The translations under genes were made by a program, and so were the position numbers. The notes beneath the pieces are model-generated. The model did no database searches. It saw nothing but the letters and a program-made list of their open reading frames with translations, and had not been told where the DNA came from. A DNA stretch of 64,000 bases from an uncultured bacterium. Lineage in GTDB: Bacteria; Bacillota_I; Bacilli_A; RF39; UBA660. The stretch lies in contig CAJMSU010000005.1 of assembly GCA_905216155.1 (NCBI GenBank), positions 6,311 through 70,310 on the forward strand. Reading direction: 5' to 3'. Positions 44,593 through 52,992 of this stretch are shown piece after piece. How positions within the stretch are numbered: the stretch's first letter is position 1; the number at the start of each line of letters is the position of its first letter.

Positions 44593-45409
44593 ATAACTCT
44601 TCCTCATCTATTTCAGCTTCTTCAAAATCACTATCTTGTTTTGGTCTTAATTCATCAATTAACAGCATTCTAACATCATCAAGTGTCAAGTTATATAATA
44701 ACTCTCCCTTAAGTGCAATTGAAACTCTTCCAGTTTCTTCAGAAACTACTATACAAATTGCGTCAGTCTCCTCTGATAATCCTAAAGCAGCTCTATGTCT
44801 AGTTCCTAAACGCTTATTAATCTTTTGACTATTACTTGTTGGAAAAACAGCACCTGCACAAGTGATTCTATCACCTTGAATAATTACACCACCATCATGA
44901 AGTGGATTTCCCTCATAAAATATAGCTATTAATAAATCACTAGATAAATCAGCATATAATTTTTTAGCCTTATCAATATAATTACCCAAACTTATATCTC
45001 TCTCAAGTACAATTAACGCACCAATTCTTTCTTTTCTTAAATAGTCTATAGCATTAATCAACTCGTATACTAAATGTTCTCTCTCATCTACTGTAAGAAC
45101 CTTATGACGACCTAACAATTGACTACGACCAAGCTGTTCCAAAATAGTTCTAATCTCAGGTTGAAAAATTACAATAAGCGCAATTGGTCCCCATTGAATA
45201 ATGTAATCAAGTAAAACACCAACCGTAGTAAAACCAAACCAATCACTTACAAATTTCAAAATAATTACAAATGCAACTCCTTTAAATATAAGTGAAAGTT
45301 TAACATTATTTTTAATATTTTTAAGCATATAATAAAATATAAACCATACTAAAGAAATATCAACAAGCTTCCTTAATATTGATAATACATCCGTAACAGT
45401 TATTGTCAT
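44576..45409 (-). CDS. cdaA: Diadenylate cyclase CdaA (DacA)
   Basis: 277 aa. Three N-terminal transmembrane helices (about 12-85) are followed by the DAC domain. The catalytic motif reads LHDGGVII (172-174 DGG in place of the usual DGA), and GTRHRAALG gives RHR at 204-206. The enzyme makes cyclic-di-AMP from two ATP; this second messenger controls potassium, osmolyte and wall homeostasis in Firmicutes. The acidic C-terminal tail (EEAEIDEEELYEED) overlaps the ybbR start. AAAAGGAG precedes the ATG. Confidence 0.95.
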   Translation of the reverse strand: MTITVTDVLSILRKLVDISLVWFIFYYMLKNIKNNVKLSLIFKGVAFVIILKFVSDWFGFTTVGVLLDYIIQWGPIALIVIFQPEIRTILEQLGRSQLLGRHKVLTVDEREHLVYELINAIDYLRKERIGALIVLERDISLGNYIDKAKKLYADLSSDLLIAIFYEGNPLHDGGVIIQGDRITCAGAVFPTSNSQKINKRLGTRHRAALGLSEETDAICIVVSEETGRVSIALKGELLYNLTLDDVRMLLIDELRPKQDSDFEEAEIDEEELYEEDI

Positions 45410-45454
45410 TACATCGTCTCCTTTTAATTACTATAATAGTATACAAAAATTATT

Positions 45455-45898
45455 CTATTTAGTAAAGTTATTATTTATTTGATTATTATTAGCAGCAATT
45501 CCTTGTGTGTTTTGAGTCGTCACTCCATTATTAGGAACATAATTATTATTAAAATTAATATTTTGTGAAGTAATACTATTTTGATTTGTAACTTGATTAT
45601 TATAAGGTGCATAATTATTATTAATAGTAACAGCATTTTTTATATTACCATTAATAACATTACTATTAGTATTAATATCTTGATTAACAAAATTATTATT
45701 AGTATTAGTACTTTGAATAGTAGGATTACTTATACTTACATAATTATTATCAAATTCTTGCTTCTTTTTCTTTTGAATTTGACTCTTTTCAGCAAAATAA
45801 CCAATACCAGCACATATCAATATAGTATTAATTATCAGTACAATAATATATAAGGGTCCATCTAAAAAGTCTCTAAAAAACCACAATAAAAATTTCAC
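45455..45898 (-). CDS. Asn-rich membrane-anchored low-complexity protein
   Basis: 147 aa from a GTG at 45896-45898 with AGGGGTGG upstream; the ATG frame to 45952 has no site. One transmembrane helix (about 17-36, YIIVLIINTILICAGIGYF), a short basic stretch (KKKKQEF), then about 95 residues that are mostly Asn, Thr, Gln, Ser and Val. Irregular repeats such as NNNYAPYNNQ and NNNYVPNNG can be seen. The tail lacks charged residues and is probably disordered, exposed inside or outside depending on topology. I do not recognise the family. It ends just upstream of cdaA. Confidence 0.65.
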   Translation of the reverse strand: MKFLLWFFRDFLDGPLYIIVLIINTILICAGIGYFAEKSQIQKKKKQEFDNNYVSISNPTIQSTNTNNNFVNQDINTNSNVINGNIKNAVTINNNYAPYNNQVTNQNSITSQNINFNNNYVPNNGVTTQNTQGIAANNNQINNNFTK

Positions 45899-46000
45899 AT
45901 TGCCACCCCTATTCTTAAAGATAATGATAACATTTTTTATACTTTTTGACAAGGTAATAATTATTTGAATTTAGTTTTTTAAAAGAAAAAAATTTTTCTT

Positions 46001-46032
46001 TAAATAAAAAAGTAACAATATAATAATGTTAC
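46001..46032 (-). terminator. Terminator after tRNA-Thr
   Basis: Stem GTAACA/TGTTAC with a 9-nt loop, then TTTTTTATTT on the minus strand, about 95 bases beyond the tRNA. Confidence 0.7.
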
Positions 46033-46127
46033 ATATATTTTATATAATTTACAATAGTTAAATTTAGCATTTATTATAGAATTACTTAATTTTATTTTAT
46101 CTCAAAAAATTCGAGTATTAATCAATA

Positions 46128-46203
46128 TGGTGCCGATTAAGGGATTTGAACCTTTGACCTTTGCATTACGAATGCACTGCTCTACCAACTGAGCTAAACC
46201 GGC
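46128..46203 (-). tRNA. tRNA-Thr (CGT)
   Basis: 76 nt with encoded CCA. The acceptor arm is GCCGGTT/AATCGGC, where position 6 is a T-T opposition or slightly frayed. The anticodon loop TTCGTAA gives CGT, reading ACG Thr codons, and the T-arm is GGTTCAAATCC. The closing base opposition of the anticodon stem is G-A, as in the E. coli CGU isoacceptor. It lies 13 bases after the stop of the second RNase R gene with no terminator between. Confidence 0.95.
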
Positions 46204-46216
46204 AAAAAAGAAGAAT

Positions 46217-48463
46217 TTAAATATTATAATATTTTTTATATTCTCTTTCTTCTAAAACTTTTTGTCTTACTTTTTCATTCTGTGTATTCTTCAAATTTTT
46301 TTCTTCTAATTTAAAATTAATCTTAAAATCTATAACTTTAGTATTTTTATCAGCAGAAACAACTTTTAAACTAAGTCTATCACCAATAAAATAATCATCT
46401 CTTCCATCTATAGAAATAAGTGAATATGTTTCTGGATTGTACTCATATTGACCAGTTAAATTTCTAAATCTAACTTTACCTTCTATATAATTATCAAGTT
46501 GTATTTGTATACCTTTTTTACCAATACCAATAATTGTACCTGTAAAATCTTGACCAATAAATTGATTCATATACTCAGCACATCTCATATATAAAGTTTC
46601 ATTTTCAGCTTCATCTGCAACTCTTTCCATCTTAGAAGTTTGAAGTGCTATTTCAGGAAGTTTTACTTTCCATTTCCTTTTATTTTCTTCAATATTATCT
46701 TTATTAAAGAAACAATCTTTTAAAGTTCTATGTATTATTAAATCAGGATATCTTCTTATAGGAGAAGTAAAATGGCAATAATTACTTTTTGCTAATCCTG
46801 AATGTCCAATATTATGATTACTATATTTTGCTCTTGACATACAGCGAACTAAATTAGTTGAAAGCATTTCCCTTAAACTACCAGTATTATTAATAAATTC
46901 AGCTAAATCCTGTAGTTTTCTAGTATCTGTACAACAAGCATCAGCATCATATTTATTATACTTATAACCAATTGCATCTAGCATATTTAAAAATTCTTCT
47001 AATCTTTCTCTACTTGGTATATCATGAACTCTATGCAAACAAGGTATACCTCTATCACACAAATGTTTATCAATTGTTTCATTAGCAAGTAACATAAATT
47101 CCTCAATCAAATTTTCTGCCATATCTTGGTTTCTAATAGAAAATCCTGATACCTTACCATTTTCAGCTATATTTACTTTTAATTCTCCCTTATTAAACTC
47201 AACAGCTCCATCACTCAATCTATTACTTCTAAGAATTAAAGCTAAAGCATTAAGTCTTTTTAGGCTCTCAACATGAATATCATATCCTTCATCAACATTC
47301 TTGCCTTTTAATATATCATTAACAGAGTCATAATTCATTTGCATATTAGATTTAATTATACTCCTCCATACATCATGATTAATAACCTCACCATTTGAGT
47401 TAATTTCCATCATACAAGAAAGTGCTAACCTTTCAACATTTGGGTTTAAAGAACAAATTCCGTTAGAAAGTTCTTTTGGTAACATAGGAATTACTTTACC
47501 AGCTAAATAAGCACTAGTACCTTTAGAAAATGCATCAATATCTAAAGGAGAGCCCTCTTTAACATAATGAGATACATCAGCAATATGAACGCCAACCAAA
47601 TAATTACCATTATCAAGTTTTTTAATACTTAAAGCATCATCTATATCCTTTGTATCACGACCATCTATCGTAAATATTTCCCAATCAGTAAGATCACATC
47701 TACCTATTTTTTCAGAATCTAAAACTTTTTGTGAAATATTTTTTGCCTGTTTAATAGATTCATCACTAAAATCAACAACAACACCACATTTTAAAGCTTC
47801 ATATAAAATATCATCATCTGGATCATATTTATTAAAAATATGATTAATCTTTCCTATATAAAAGTTTTCACCAGTTTTTTGTTCTAATAAAACTGAAACC
47901 TTTTGTCCTTCTATAACTCTATCATCATTAATAGCAACCTGAATATTACCTTTTTTCTTATCTGTAGACTTAACAAAATAACTATTGCCTATCTTAGTAA
48001 CCTCACCAACAATACTATTAATTTTTCTATCTATAATAGTAGTAACTTTTCCTTTTAAAACTTTACTATTTTTTACTTTATAAGTATCAATAAGTACTAA
48101 GTCACCATCAACAGCATTAACTGCATCATCACGATCAATTAAATATTTTTCCTCTTTAACTACTAACTTACCTTCCTTATTAGTATAACTATCAGTAACT
48201 ACAACCTTACCAGCACCCGTTCTATCACCAATAAATCTACCTTTTTTAAAAGAAGTTTTCTTAATAGAAATATAATTATCAGAAGGTGTCTTAATATACT
48301 TATAATCATTAACACCATCTAAAACTATAGATTCTATTTTTTCCTTTTCTACATTAGATAAAACATAATCTTCACCAAGTTTACGTTCTACCTTTTCATA
48401 AACCTTATCCATTGATATTGGCTTTTTTGTTTTTAATAAAACTAAATCTACTATTTCTTCCAT
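46217..48463 (-). CDS. RNase R family exoribonuclease, paralogue 2
   Basis: 748 aa. Cold-shock-like N-terminal domains, the RNB catalytic core with TIDGRDTKDIDDALS (four Asp ligands for metal, about 266-280), AYLAGKVIPMLPKELSNGICSLNP (partly quoted), CHFTSPIRRYPDLIIHR, and a C-terminal S1 domain. RNase R degrades structured RNA 3' to 5'. It is more divergent than the copy at 58834-60936, which sits in the usual secG-rnr-smpB order. CTGAGGTGGG precedes the ATG. A tRNA gene follows directly. Confidence 0.93.
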   Translation of the reverse strand: MEEIVDLVLLKTKKPISMDKVYEKVERKLGEDYVLSNVEKEKIESIVLDGVNDYKYIKTPSDNYISIKKTSFKKGRFIGDRTGAGKVVVTDSYTNKEGKLVVKEEKYLIDRDDAVNAVDGDLVLIDTYKVKNSKVLKGKVTTIIDRKINSIVGEVTKIGNSYFVKSTDKKKGNIQVAINDDRVIEGQKVSVLLEQKTGENFYIGKINHIFNKYDPDDDILYEALKCGVVVDFSDESIKQAKNISQKVLDSEKIGRCDLTDWEIFTIDGRDTKDIDDALSIKKLDNGNYLVGVHIADVSHYVKEGSPLDIDAFSKGTSAYLAGKVIPMLPKELSNGICSLNPNVERLALSCMMEINSNGEVINHDVWRSIIKSNMQMNYDSVNDILKGKNVDEGYDIHVESLKRLNALALILRSNRLSDGAVEFNKGELKVNIAENGKVSGFSIRNQDMAENLIEEFMLLANETIDKHLCDRGIPCLHRVHDIPSRERLEEFLNMLDAIGYKYNKYDADACCTDTRKLQDLAEFINNTGSLREMLSTNLVRCMSRAKYSNHNIGHSGLAKSNYCHFTSPIRRYPDLIIHRTLKDCFFNKDNIEENKRKWKVKLPEIALQTSKMERVADEAENETLYMRCAEYMNQFIGQDFTGTIIGIGKKGIQIQLDNYIEGKVRFRNLTGQYEYNPETYSLISIDGRDDYFIGDRLSLKVVSADKNTKVIDFKINFKLEEKNLKNTQNEKVRQKVLEEREYKKYYNI

Positions 48464-48523
48464 ATACCCACCTCAGACATAAAAATACATACATCTATTT
48501 CTAATTGTACAACAAAAATATAT

Positions 48524-48546
48524 AAAAAAAAAGACTAAGAAGTCTA
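48524..48546 (-). terminator. Terminator of the DUF378 gene
   Basis: Stem AGACT/AGTCT with a 4-nt loop and nine T on the minus strand, overlapping the TAG stop. Confidence 0.75.
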
Positions 48547-48744
48547 TTTTGTTTCAATATGATTAAATAAGATACCTATATTTATTAGTCCACTTACTCC
48601 AACTAATGTATATATAATTCTACTAAGTATAGAACCAACACCAAATATCATATCTACCAAGTTGAAATCAAATAAACCTACTAGTCCCCAATTAACTGCA
48701 CCGATAATTGTGATTACTAATAATATTTTTTGAAATGTTTCCAT
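48544..48744 (-). CDS. DUF378 small membrane protein
   Basis: 66 aa, two transmembrane helices (about 6-28 and 36-58). The DUF378 signature is GAVNWGLVGLFDFNLVDMIFG (given by its beginning) with a conserved Gly/Asn/Trp. The function is unknown; members are widespread in Firmicutes and some are found near spore genes. AGGAGGAAAG precedes the ATG. Confidence 0.88.
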   Translation of the reverse strand: METFQKILLVITIIGAVNWGLVGLFDFNLVDMIFGVGSILSRIIYTLVGVSGLINIGILFNHIETK

Positions 48745-48800
48745 AAACTTTCCTCCTATAAATATTATTATCCATAAAAGGAAAATTTATACATATTTTT

Positions 48801-49856
48801 TTAAATTCTTCTAACTGCAATTACTCTAGTTCCACTACCTCTAGTCCAAGCAGCAACATCACTTAAAATAACACCTTGTCTAGGATTAGTAGCATGAATC
48901 ATCTGTCCATTACCAACATATATTGCAGAATGTGTAGGAACTCCATCCACATAGCCCCAACTTAAAATATCACCAGGTTGAGCATTATCATAAGAAACTG
49001 CTACTCCATCATGTATTTGTGTACTAGTACTTCTACTAATATTAACACCCATCATACTATATAAATACTGTACAAAACCACTACAATCAAAACCACTAGG
49101 AGTTGTACCACCTGCTACATATGGACTACCTATTAAAGAATAAGCAAGATTAACAAGTCCATTAACATCTGCAACTGGAGTATAATCATTTTGATAATTA
49201 ATAACAGCATTACTAGAATTGTTATTAGAACTATCATCTACTACTTCTTCTTGAACCTTATCCTCAACTACAACATTATAAGTAACACTAGATTTATTAC
49301 CATACTTATCAACAGCACTAATAACTACAGGATAAACACCAGATACATTAGTATCAACATTACCATCTATAGTGTAATAATTAGTATCAAGATCATAATT
49401 AACAATTTCTTTTTGCTGATAATCAATAACTCCATCTACCTTATCATAAACAGAATCCAAGTTATTAAAAACATCAAAATTATCACCAGCATTTAAAGAA
49501 ACTGTTTCATCTTTTATCTTTATTTCTGGAGCAGTTGTATCCTTAACTTCAACATTAATAGAAACATCTTTATTAACTCCATCTTTATTAACACAAACAA
49601 CTAACTTTTGATTTCCAATTTTTTTAGAATCAACATCTTTTACTACTCTAACTGAACTGCTATCATCAGTATCAATTAAATCATTAATATTATACTTTTT
49701 GCTACCATACTCTACCATAGCAACCTTTTTAGTCTTAACCTCTATACTTTTATAAGTCTTATTATAATTAAATATATAAAAGCACATTAAACTAATAAAT
49801 ACAATCCCAATAGAAAATACTAAACGCACATTCGAGGGACATATTTCCTTTTTCAT
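48801..49856 (-). CDS. NlpC/P60 endopeptidase with two Ig-like domains
   Basis: 351 aa. An N-terminal membrane anchor or uncleaved signal (about 9-28), two tandem Ig-like domains (about 40-115 and 115-205; VSLNAGDNFDVFNNLDSVYD and YPVVISAVDKYGNKS are DUF5011-type sequences), an Asn/Ser linker, and a C-terminal NlpC/P60 domain (about 230-351). The catalytic Cys is in SGFDCSGFVQ and the His in THSAIYVGN, with HATNPRQGV downstream. The enzyme should cut peptidoglycan stem peptides, probably gamma-D-Glu-diamino acid links, outside the membrane. TCAGGAGGAG precedes the ATG. Confidence 0.92.
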   Translation of the reverse strand: MKKEICPSNVRLVFSIGIVFISLMCFYIFNYNKTYKSIEVKTKKVAMVEYGSKKYNINDLIDTDDSSSVRVVKDVDSKKIGNQKLVVCVNKDGVNKDVSINVEVKDTTAPEIKIKDETVSLNAGDNFDVFNNLDSVYDKVDGVIDYQQKEIVNYDLDTNYYTIDGNVDTNVSGVYPVVISAVDKYGNKSSVTYNVVVEDKVQEEVVDDSSNNNSSNAVINYQNDYTPVADVNGLVNLAYSLIGSPYVAGGTTPSGFDCSGFVQYLYSMMGVNISRSTSTQIHDGVAVSYDNAQPGDILSWGYVDGVPTHSAIYVGNGQMIHATNPRQGVILSDVAAWTRGSGTRVIAVRRI

Positions 49857-50025
49857 AAACCTTCTCCTCCTGAGATAACGCTTATTATAACATAATGAAT
49901 TTTTCTTGTCAAAATTATCCCATTCTTAGTATCTCCATAATAAATTTATTTATACTACTCAAAAACTTACAGTACTAAAATATAATAAAAAAAATTATTA
50001 AGTAAATAATAATATTGGTGATTAT

Positions 50026-50970
50026 ATGAAAATAAGACTTGGTTATGTAGCAATTTCTAAAGCAATAGATGAATCTACATCAAAAACTATAACTTATACT
50101 AATTTTATAAAAGAAAATAAAAATATCGATAACTTAAATGAAATTATTGATAACAATCTGTCATCCCTAATAAAAATACTTAACTATAATATTAAAAATA
50201 ATCTTCATTTCTATAGATTAACATCAAAACTAATTCCATTAGCAACACATAAAGATGTAAAATATGACTATTTAATAAAACATAAAGATAAATTTAGAGA
50301 AATATCAAAATTAATAGAAAAAAACAATCTTCGCATAGATCTACACCCAGATCAATATGCAGTATTAAATAGCACTAATAAAGAAGTAGTAGAAAATACT
50401 TTTGAAATACTAAAATACCACTACAAAATATTATCTGAACTAAATATAAAAGATAAAATAATTATTCTTCATGTAGGTAGTAATGCATTTGGAAAAGAAA
50501 ATAGTATTAAAAGATTTATAAATAATTTTAATAAATTACCACAAAAAATAAAAAAATGTATAGCAGTAGAAAATGATGATAAAATTTTTACTATTGAAGA
50601 TACTCTAACTATATCAAATAATTTAGATATACCAATAGTACTAGATTATCACCATTTTAATTGTAATCATATTAATGAAAATATAGAAGAATTTATACAT
50701 CAAGTATTTTCTACCTGGAAAGATAAAACTCCTAAAATTCATTTCTCATCCCCAAAAAGTAAATTAAAAAAAGAATTTAGAAGTCATAGTGATTATATTA
50801 ATGTAAATGAATTCATCAACTTTATTGAAAAAATTAAATTTATCAACAAAGACTTTGATATTATGTTAGAAGCAAAAGCAAAAGATGATGCCCTATATAG
50901 ATTAGTAAGACAATTAAAATATAAAACTAATTATAAATTTCTTGATGAAAGTAGTTTTATTGTAAAATAA
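50026..50970 (+). CDS. uvsE: UV DNA damage endonuclease
   Basis: 314 aa, TIM-barrel endonuclease. The family blocks KIRLGYVAIS at the N-terminus, FYRLTSKLIPLATH near 65, LRIDLHPDQYAVLNS near 100, IILHVGSNAFGKE near 145, LENDD-type AVENDDKIFTIED near 180 and VLDYHHFNCNH near 207 give the metal-binding His and Glu residues. UvsE nicks 5' to pyrimidine dimers and other lesions. In spore formers it complements spore photoproduct repair, but it is also widespread elsewhere. A GGTGAT site precedes the ATG. It is alone on the plus strand. Confidence 0.94.
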   Translation: MKIRLGYVAISKAIDESTSKTITYTNFIKENKNIDNLNEIIDNNLSSLIKILNYNIKNNLHFYRLTSKLIPLATHKDVKYDYLIKHKDKFREISKLIEKNNLRIDLHPDQYAVLNSTNKEVVENTFEILKYHYKILSELNIKDKIIILHVGSNAFGKENSIKRFINNFNKLPQKIKKCIAVENDDKIFTIEDTLTISNNLDIPIVLDYHHFNCNHINENIEEFIHQVFSTWKDKTPKIHFSSPKSKLKKEFRSHSDYINVNEFINFIEKIKFINKDFDIMLEAKAKDDALYRLVRQLKYKTNYKFLDESSFIVK

Positions 50971-50990
50971 AAGAAATAGAAAAACTATAT

Positions 50991-52259
50991 CTACTTCTTA
51001 AAAAAATCTTTTATATCTTTTAAATTTACTCTTGCTGAAGTTTGATCTTTAGTACTTTCTATCTCTACATATTCTCCATCATATTTATTTCCAATAACAA
51101 TAATATATGGTGTACCTAATGTATAAACATCATTAATTCTATTACCTATAGAATATCCCTCTCTATCATCAATAATACAATTAACTCCCATTAAATTTAA
51201 TTGATCATATATTTTAAAAGCCTCATCTTTTTTATCTTCTTTATAAATAATTTGTACCTTATAAGGTGCTATATCATAAGGAAGAGAAAAACCTTTTAAC
51301 TTATCATCAATTCTTATAACATTATTTTCAATAATAGTAGCAATTATTCTACCTAATCCAATACCATAGCATCCCATATAATAAGGTTTAGAATCACCAT
51401 TTTCATCTTTATAATAAAGCCCCATAGCATCAGAATATCTAGTACCAAGTTGAAAATTATTTCCAAGTTCTACTGCATTATATTCCCTTAATTTAGAAAT
51501 ATCTGTACCAAAACTCTTTATATAATTATCTCTATCATCAAAATCTAAAACCTCTTTATTAAGTCCTATATTATTTTCCTTATCATATAAAATAACATCT
51601 TCACCTAATTTAGTAATAGCCTGAAACTCTTCTGATACTTTTCCACCCATAGTACCATTATCACTAACAGTTGGAATGATTTTAATACCTAGTCTCTTAA
51701 AAATATTTAAATAAACATCATGCATCTTTTCATATGTTTTATTCATATCTTCTAAACTCTTATCAAATGAATAAGCATCCATCATCACAAAAGTTCTAGG
51801 ACGGAATAAATAACCTCTAGTTCTAATTTCTTTTCTAAATTTTTCCCCAATTTGATAATAAGTAGCAGGTAAATTCTTATATGAAAGAAGTCTATTAGCA
51901 CCAAATATAGTAGCACACTCCTCAGCTGTAGGAGCCATACCATATTCACCTAAATTATTATTAATAGTAAACATAATGTCATTATCTTTTGTATATAAAT
52001 CCCATCTATTAGACTTATCCCATATTTTCCTTGGTTGCATCTTAGGAAATTCTACCTGTATACAACCTGCCTTATCAAGTTCATCTATAATAATATCTTC
52101 AACTCTTCTTTCAAGTTTAGTCCATAAATTACCATATCCATAAATTCCACTTTCAAATTGATAAAGTTCACCAAGTTTCATTAAAATATCTTGTCCAGAA
52201 TAATTACTGTCAACATCATTAAAATTAATTTTCTTAATATTTAAATTACTAAGTTTCAT
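50991..52259 (-). CDS. proS: Prolyl-tRNA synthetase, short form without editing insert
   Basis: 422 aa from the ATG at 52257-52259, fixed by GGAGG upstream. The class II core has motif 2 in FRKEIRTRGYLFRPRTFVM (about 141-159), FQLGTRYS (270-276) and motif 3 MGCYGIGLGR (295-304), which is the bacterial type. Between GGKVSEEFQ (206-213) and VELGNNFQ (263-270) there are only about 50 residues. In typical bacterial ProRS an editing domain (INS) of about 180 residues lies here. The anticodon-binding domain completes the C-terminus. The gene is behind a T-box with a Pro specifier. Confidence 0.95.
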   Translation of the reverse strand: MKLSNLNIKKINFNDVDSNYSGQDILMKLGELYQFESGIYGYGNLWTKLERRVEDIIIDELDKAGCIQVEFPKMQPRKIWDKSNRWDLYTKDNDIMFTINNNLGEYGMAPTAEECATIFGANRLLSYKNLPATYYQIGEKFRKEIRTRGYLFRPRTFVMMDAYSFDKSLEDMNKTYEKMHDVYLNIFKRLGIKIIPTVSDNGTMGGKVSEEFQAITKLGEDVILYDKENNIGLNKEVLDFDDRDNYIKSFGTDISKLREYNAVELGNNFQLGTRYSDAMGLYYKDENGDSKPYYMGCYGIGLGRIIATIIENNVIRIDDKLKGFSLPYDIAPYKVQIIYKEDKKDEAFKIYDQLNLMGVNCIIDDREGYSIGNRINDVYTLGTPYIIVIGNKYDGEYVEIESTKDQTSARVNLKDIKDFFKK

Positions 52260-52274
52260 AAATACCTCCATAAA

Positions 52275-52474
52275 AACAAAAAGAATGGTAAAGGAGTATA
52301 AATTTATTATACGGTACCATCCTCTTATTACTTAATTTAAATAACGGCTATTAACCGGAAATGTTTACATTTCACTCAACAGGTAGGAACTAATAAAATA
52401 TTATGTTATTTTGCACCAACCAATAACTCTCTAAAATAATATATTTAAAAGTCATGTCCCGATCAAAGATTTAC
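52275..52474 (-). promoter_or_regulatory. T-box riboswitch, Pro-responsive, upstream of proS
   Basis: The minus strand contains the antiterminator bulge sequence GGATGGTACCGT at about 52312-52323. A terminator follows whose arms are ATGGTA and TACCAT with GTATAA/TTATAC inside and a T run, then the proS start. Upstream there are AGAGAG and GGTTGGTG stem-I elements. A CCT triplet in TTCCTACCTG sits in the specifier position and encodes Pro. Confidence 0.9.
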
Positions 52475-52480
52475 CACTAA

Positions 52481-52509
52481 ATACTAACACAAAAATCAAT
52501 TTTTGTCAA
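52481..52509 (-). promoter_or_regulatory. Promoter of the proS T-box transcript
   Basis: TTGACA (52504-52509) and TAGTAT (52481-52486) on the minus strand with a 17-base spacer. Confidence 0.85.
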
Positions 52510-52515
52510 AAACAC

Positions 52516-52947
52516 TTATAAATATTTTTTTAAATTTTCAACACTATCCTCTTGCATAGTAACATATTCATCAATTAATTTATTCACTTTTGCATCAACT
52601 TTTTTATTATTGAGTAACTTTCTACCTTCAATTATCCCCATATTAGTACCCTTTAATAAAAGTTCTGCAATCTTAGAATCAGAATGATCCATAACAGTTT
52701 TCATTTCAATTCCATACCATGTCATAGTTTTAGTAAGTAAATTAGTCTCATGTGGAGTGTCTGTATCATTATATAAAGAATATATTTCATTAATTTTTTC
52801 TGATATATTTTTGTACTTATCATATTGTAATTTTAATGAATCCTTAAATTCAACACTATCAACCTTGTCTAATATAAAGTTAATAGCATCCATTCCCATA
52901 CAAGCACCCTTATTTAATTCGTCTAAAGCATTTATATTTTCACTCAT
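52516..52947 (-). CDS. Helical-bundle protein of unknown function
   Basis: 143 aa from the ATG at 52945-52947, after TTGGAGG. Four predicted helices without a membrane segment; the central block reads TKTMTWYGIEMKTVMDHSDSKIAELLLKGTNMGIIEGRKLL (given by its ends at about 71-111). It resembles small ferritin-like or DUF2383-type bundle proteins of Clostridia, but the usual metal-binding Glu/His set is not evident. It is downstream of the peptidoglycan-binding gene and may share its transcript. The function is unknown. Confidence 0.75.
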   Translation of the reverse strand: MSENINALDELNKGACMGMDAINFILDKVDSVEFKDSLKLQYDKYKNISEKINEIYSLYNDTDTPHETNLLTKTMTWYGIEMKTVMDHSDSKIAELLLKGTNMGIIEGRKLLNNKKVDAKVNKLIDEYVTMQEDSVENLKKYL

Positions 52948-52992
52948 AATAACCTCCAATATTATTATGAAAAAAATAAACTTTTTTATACT

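Noticed and set aside
45581..45853. Plus-strand frame of 90 aa rich in Ile and Thr
   Set aside because: It is the reverse complement of the Asn-rich repeat coding region and has no ribosome binding site.
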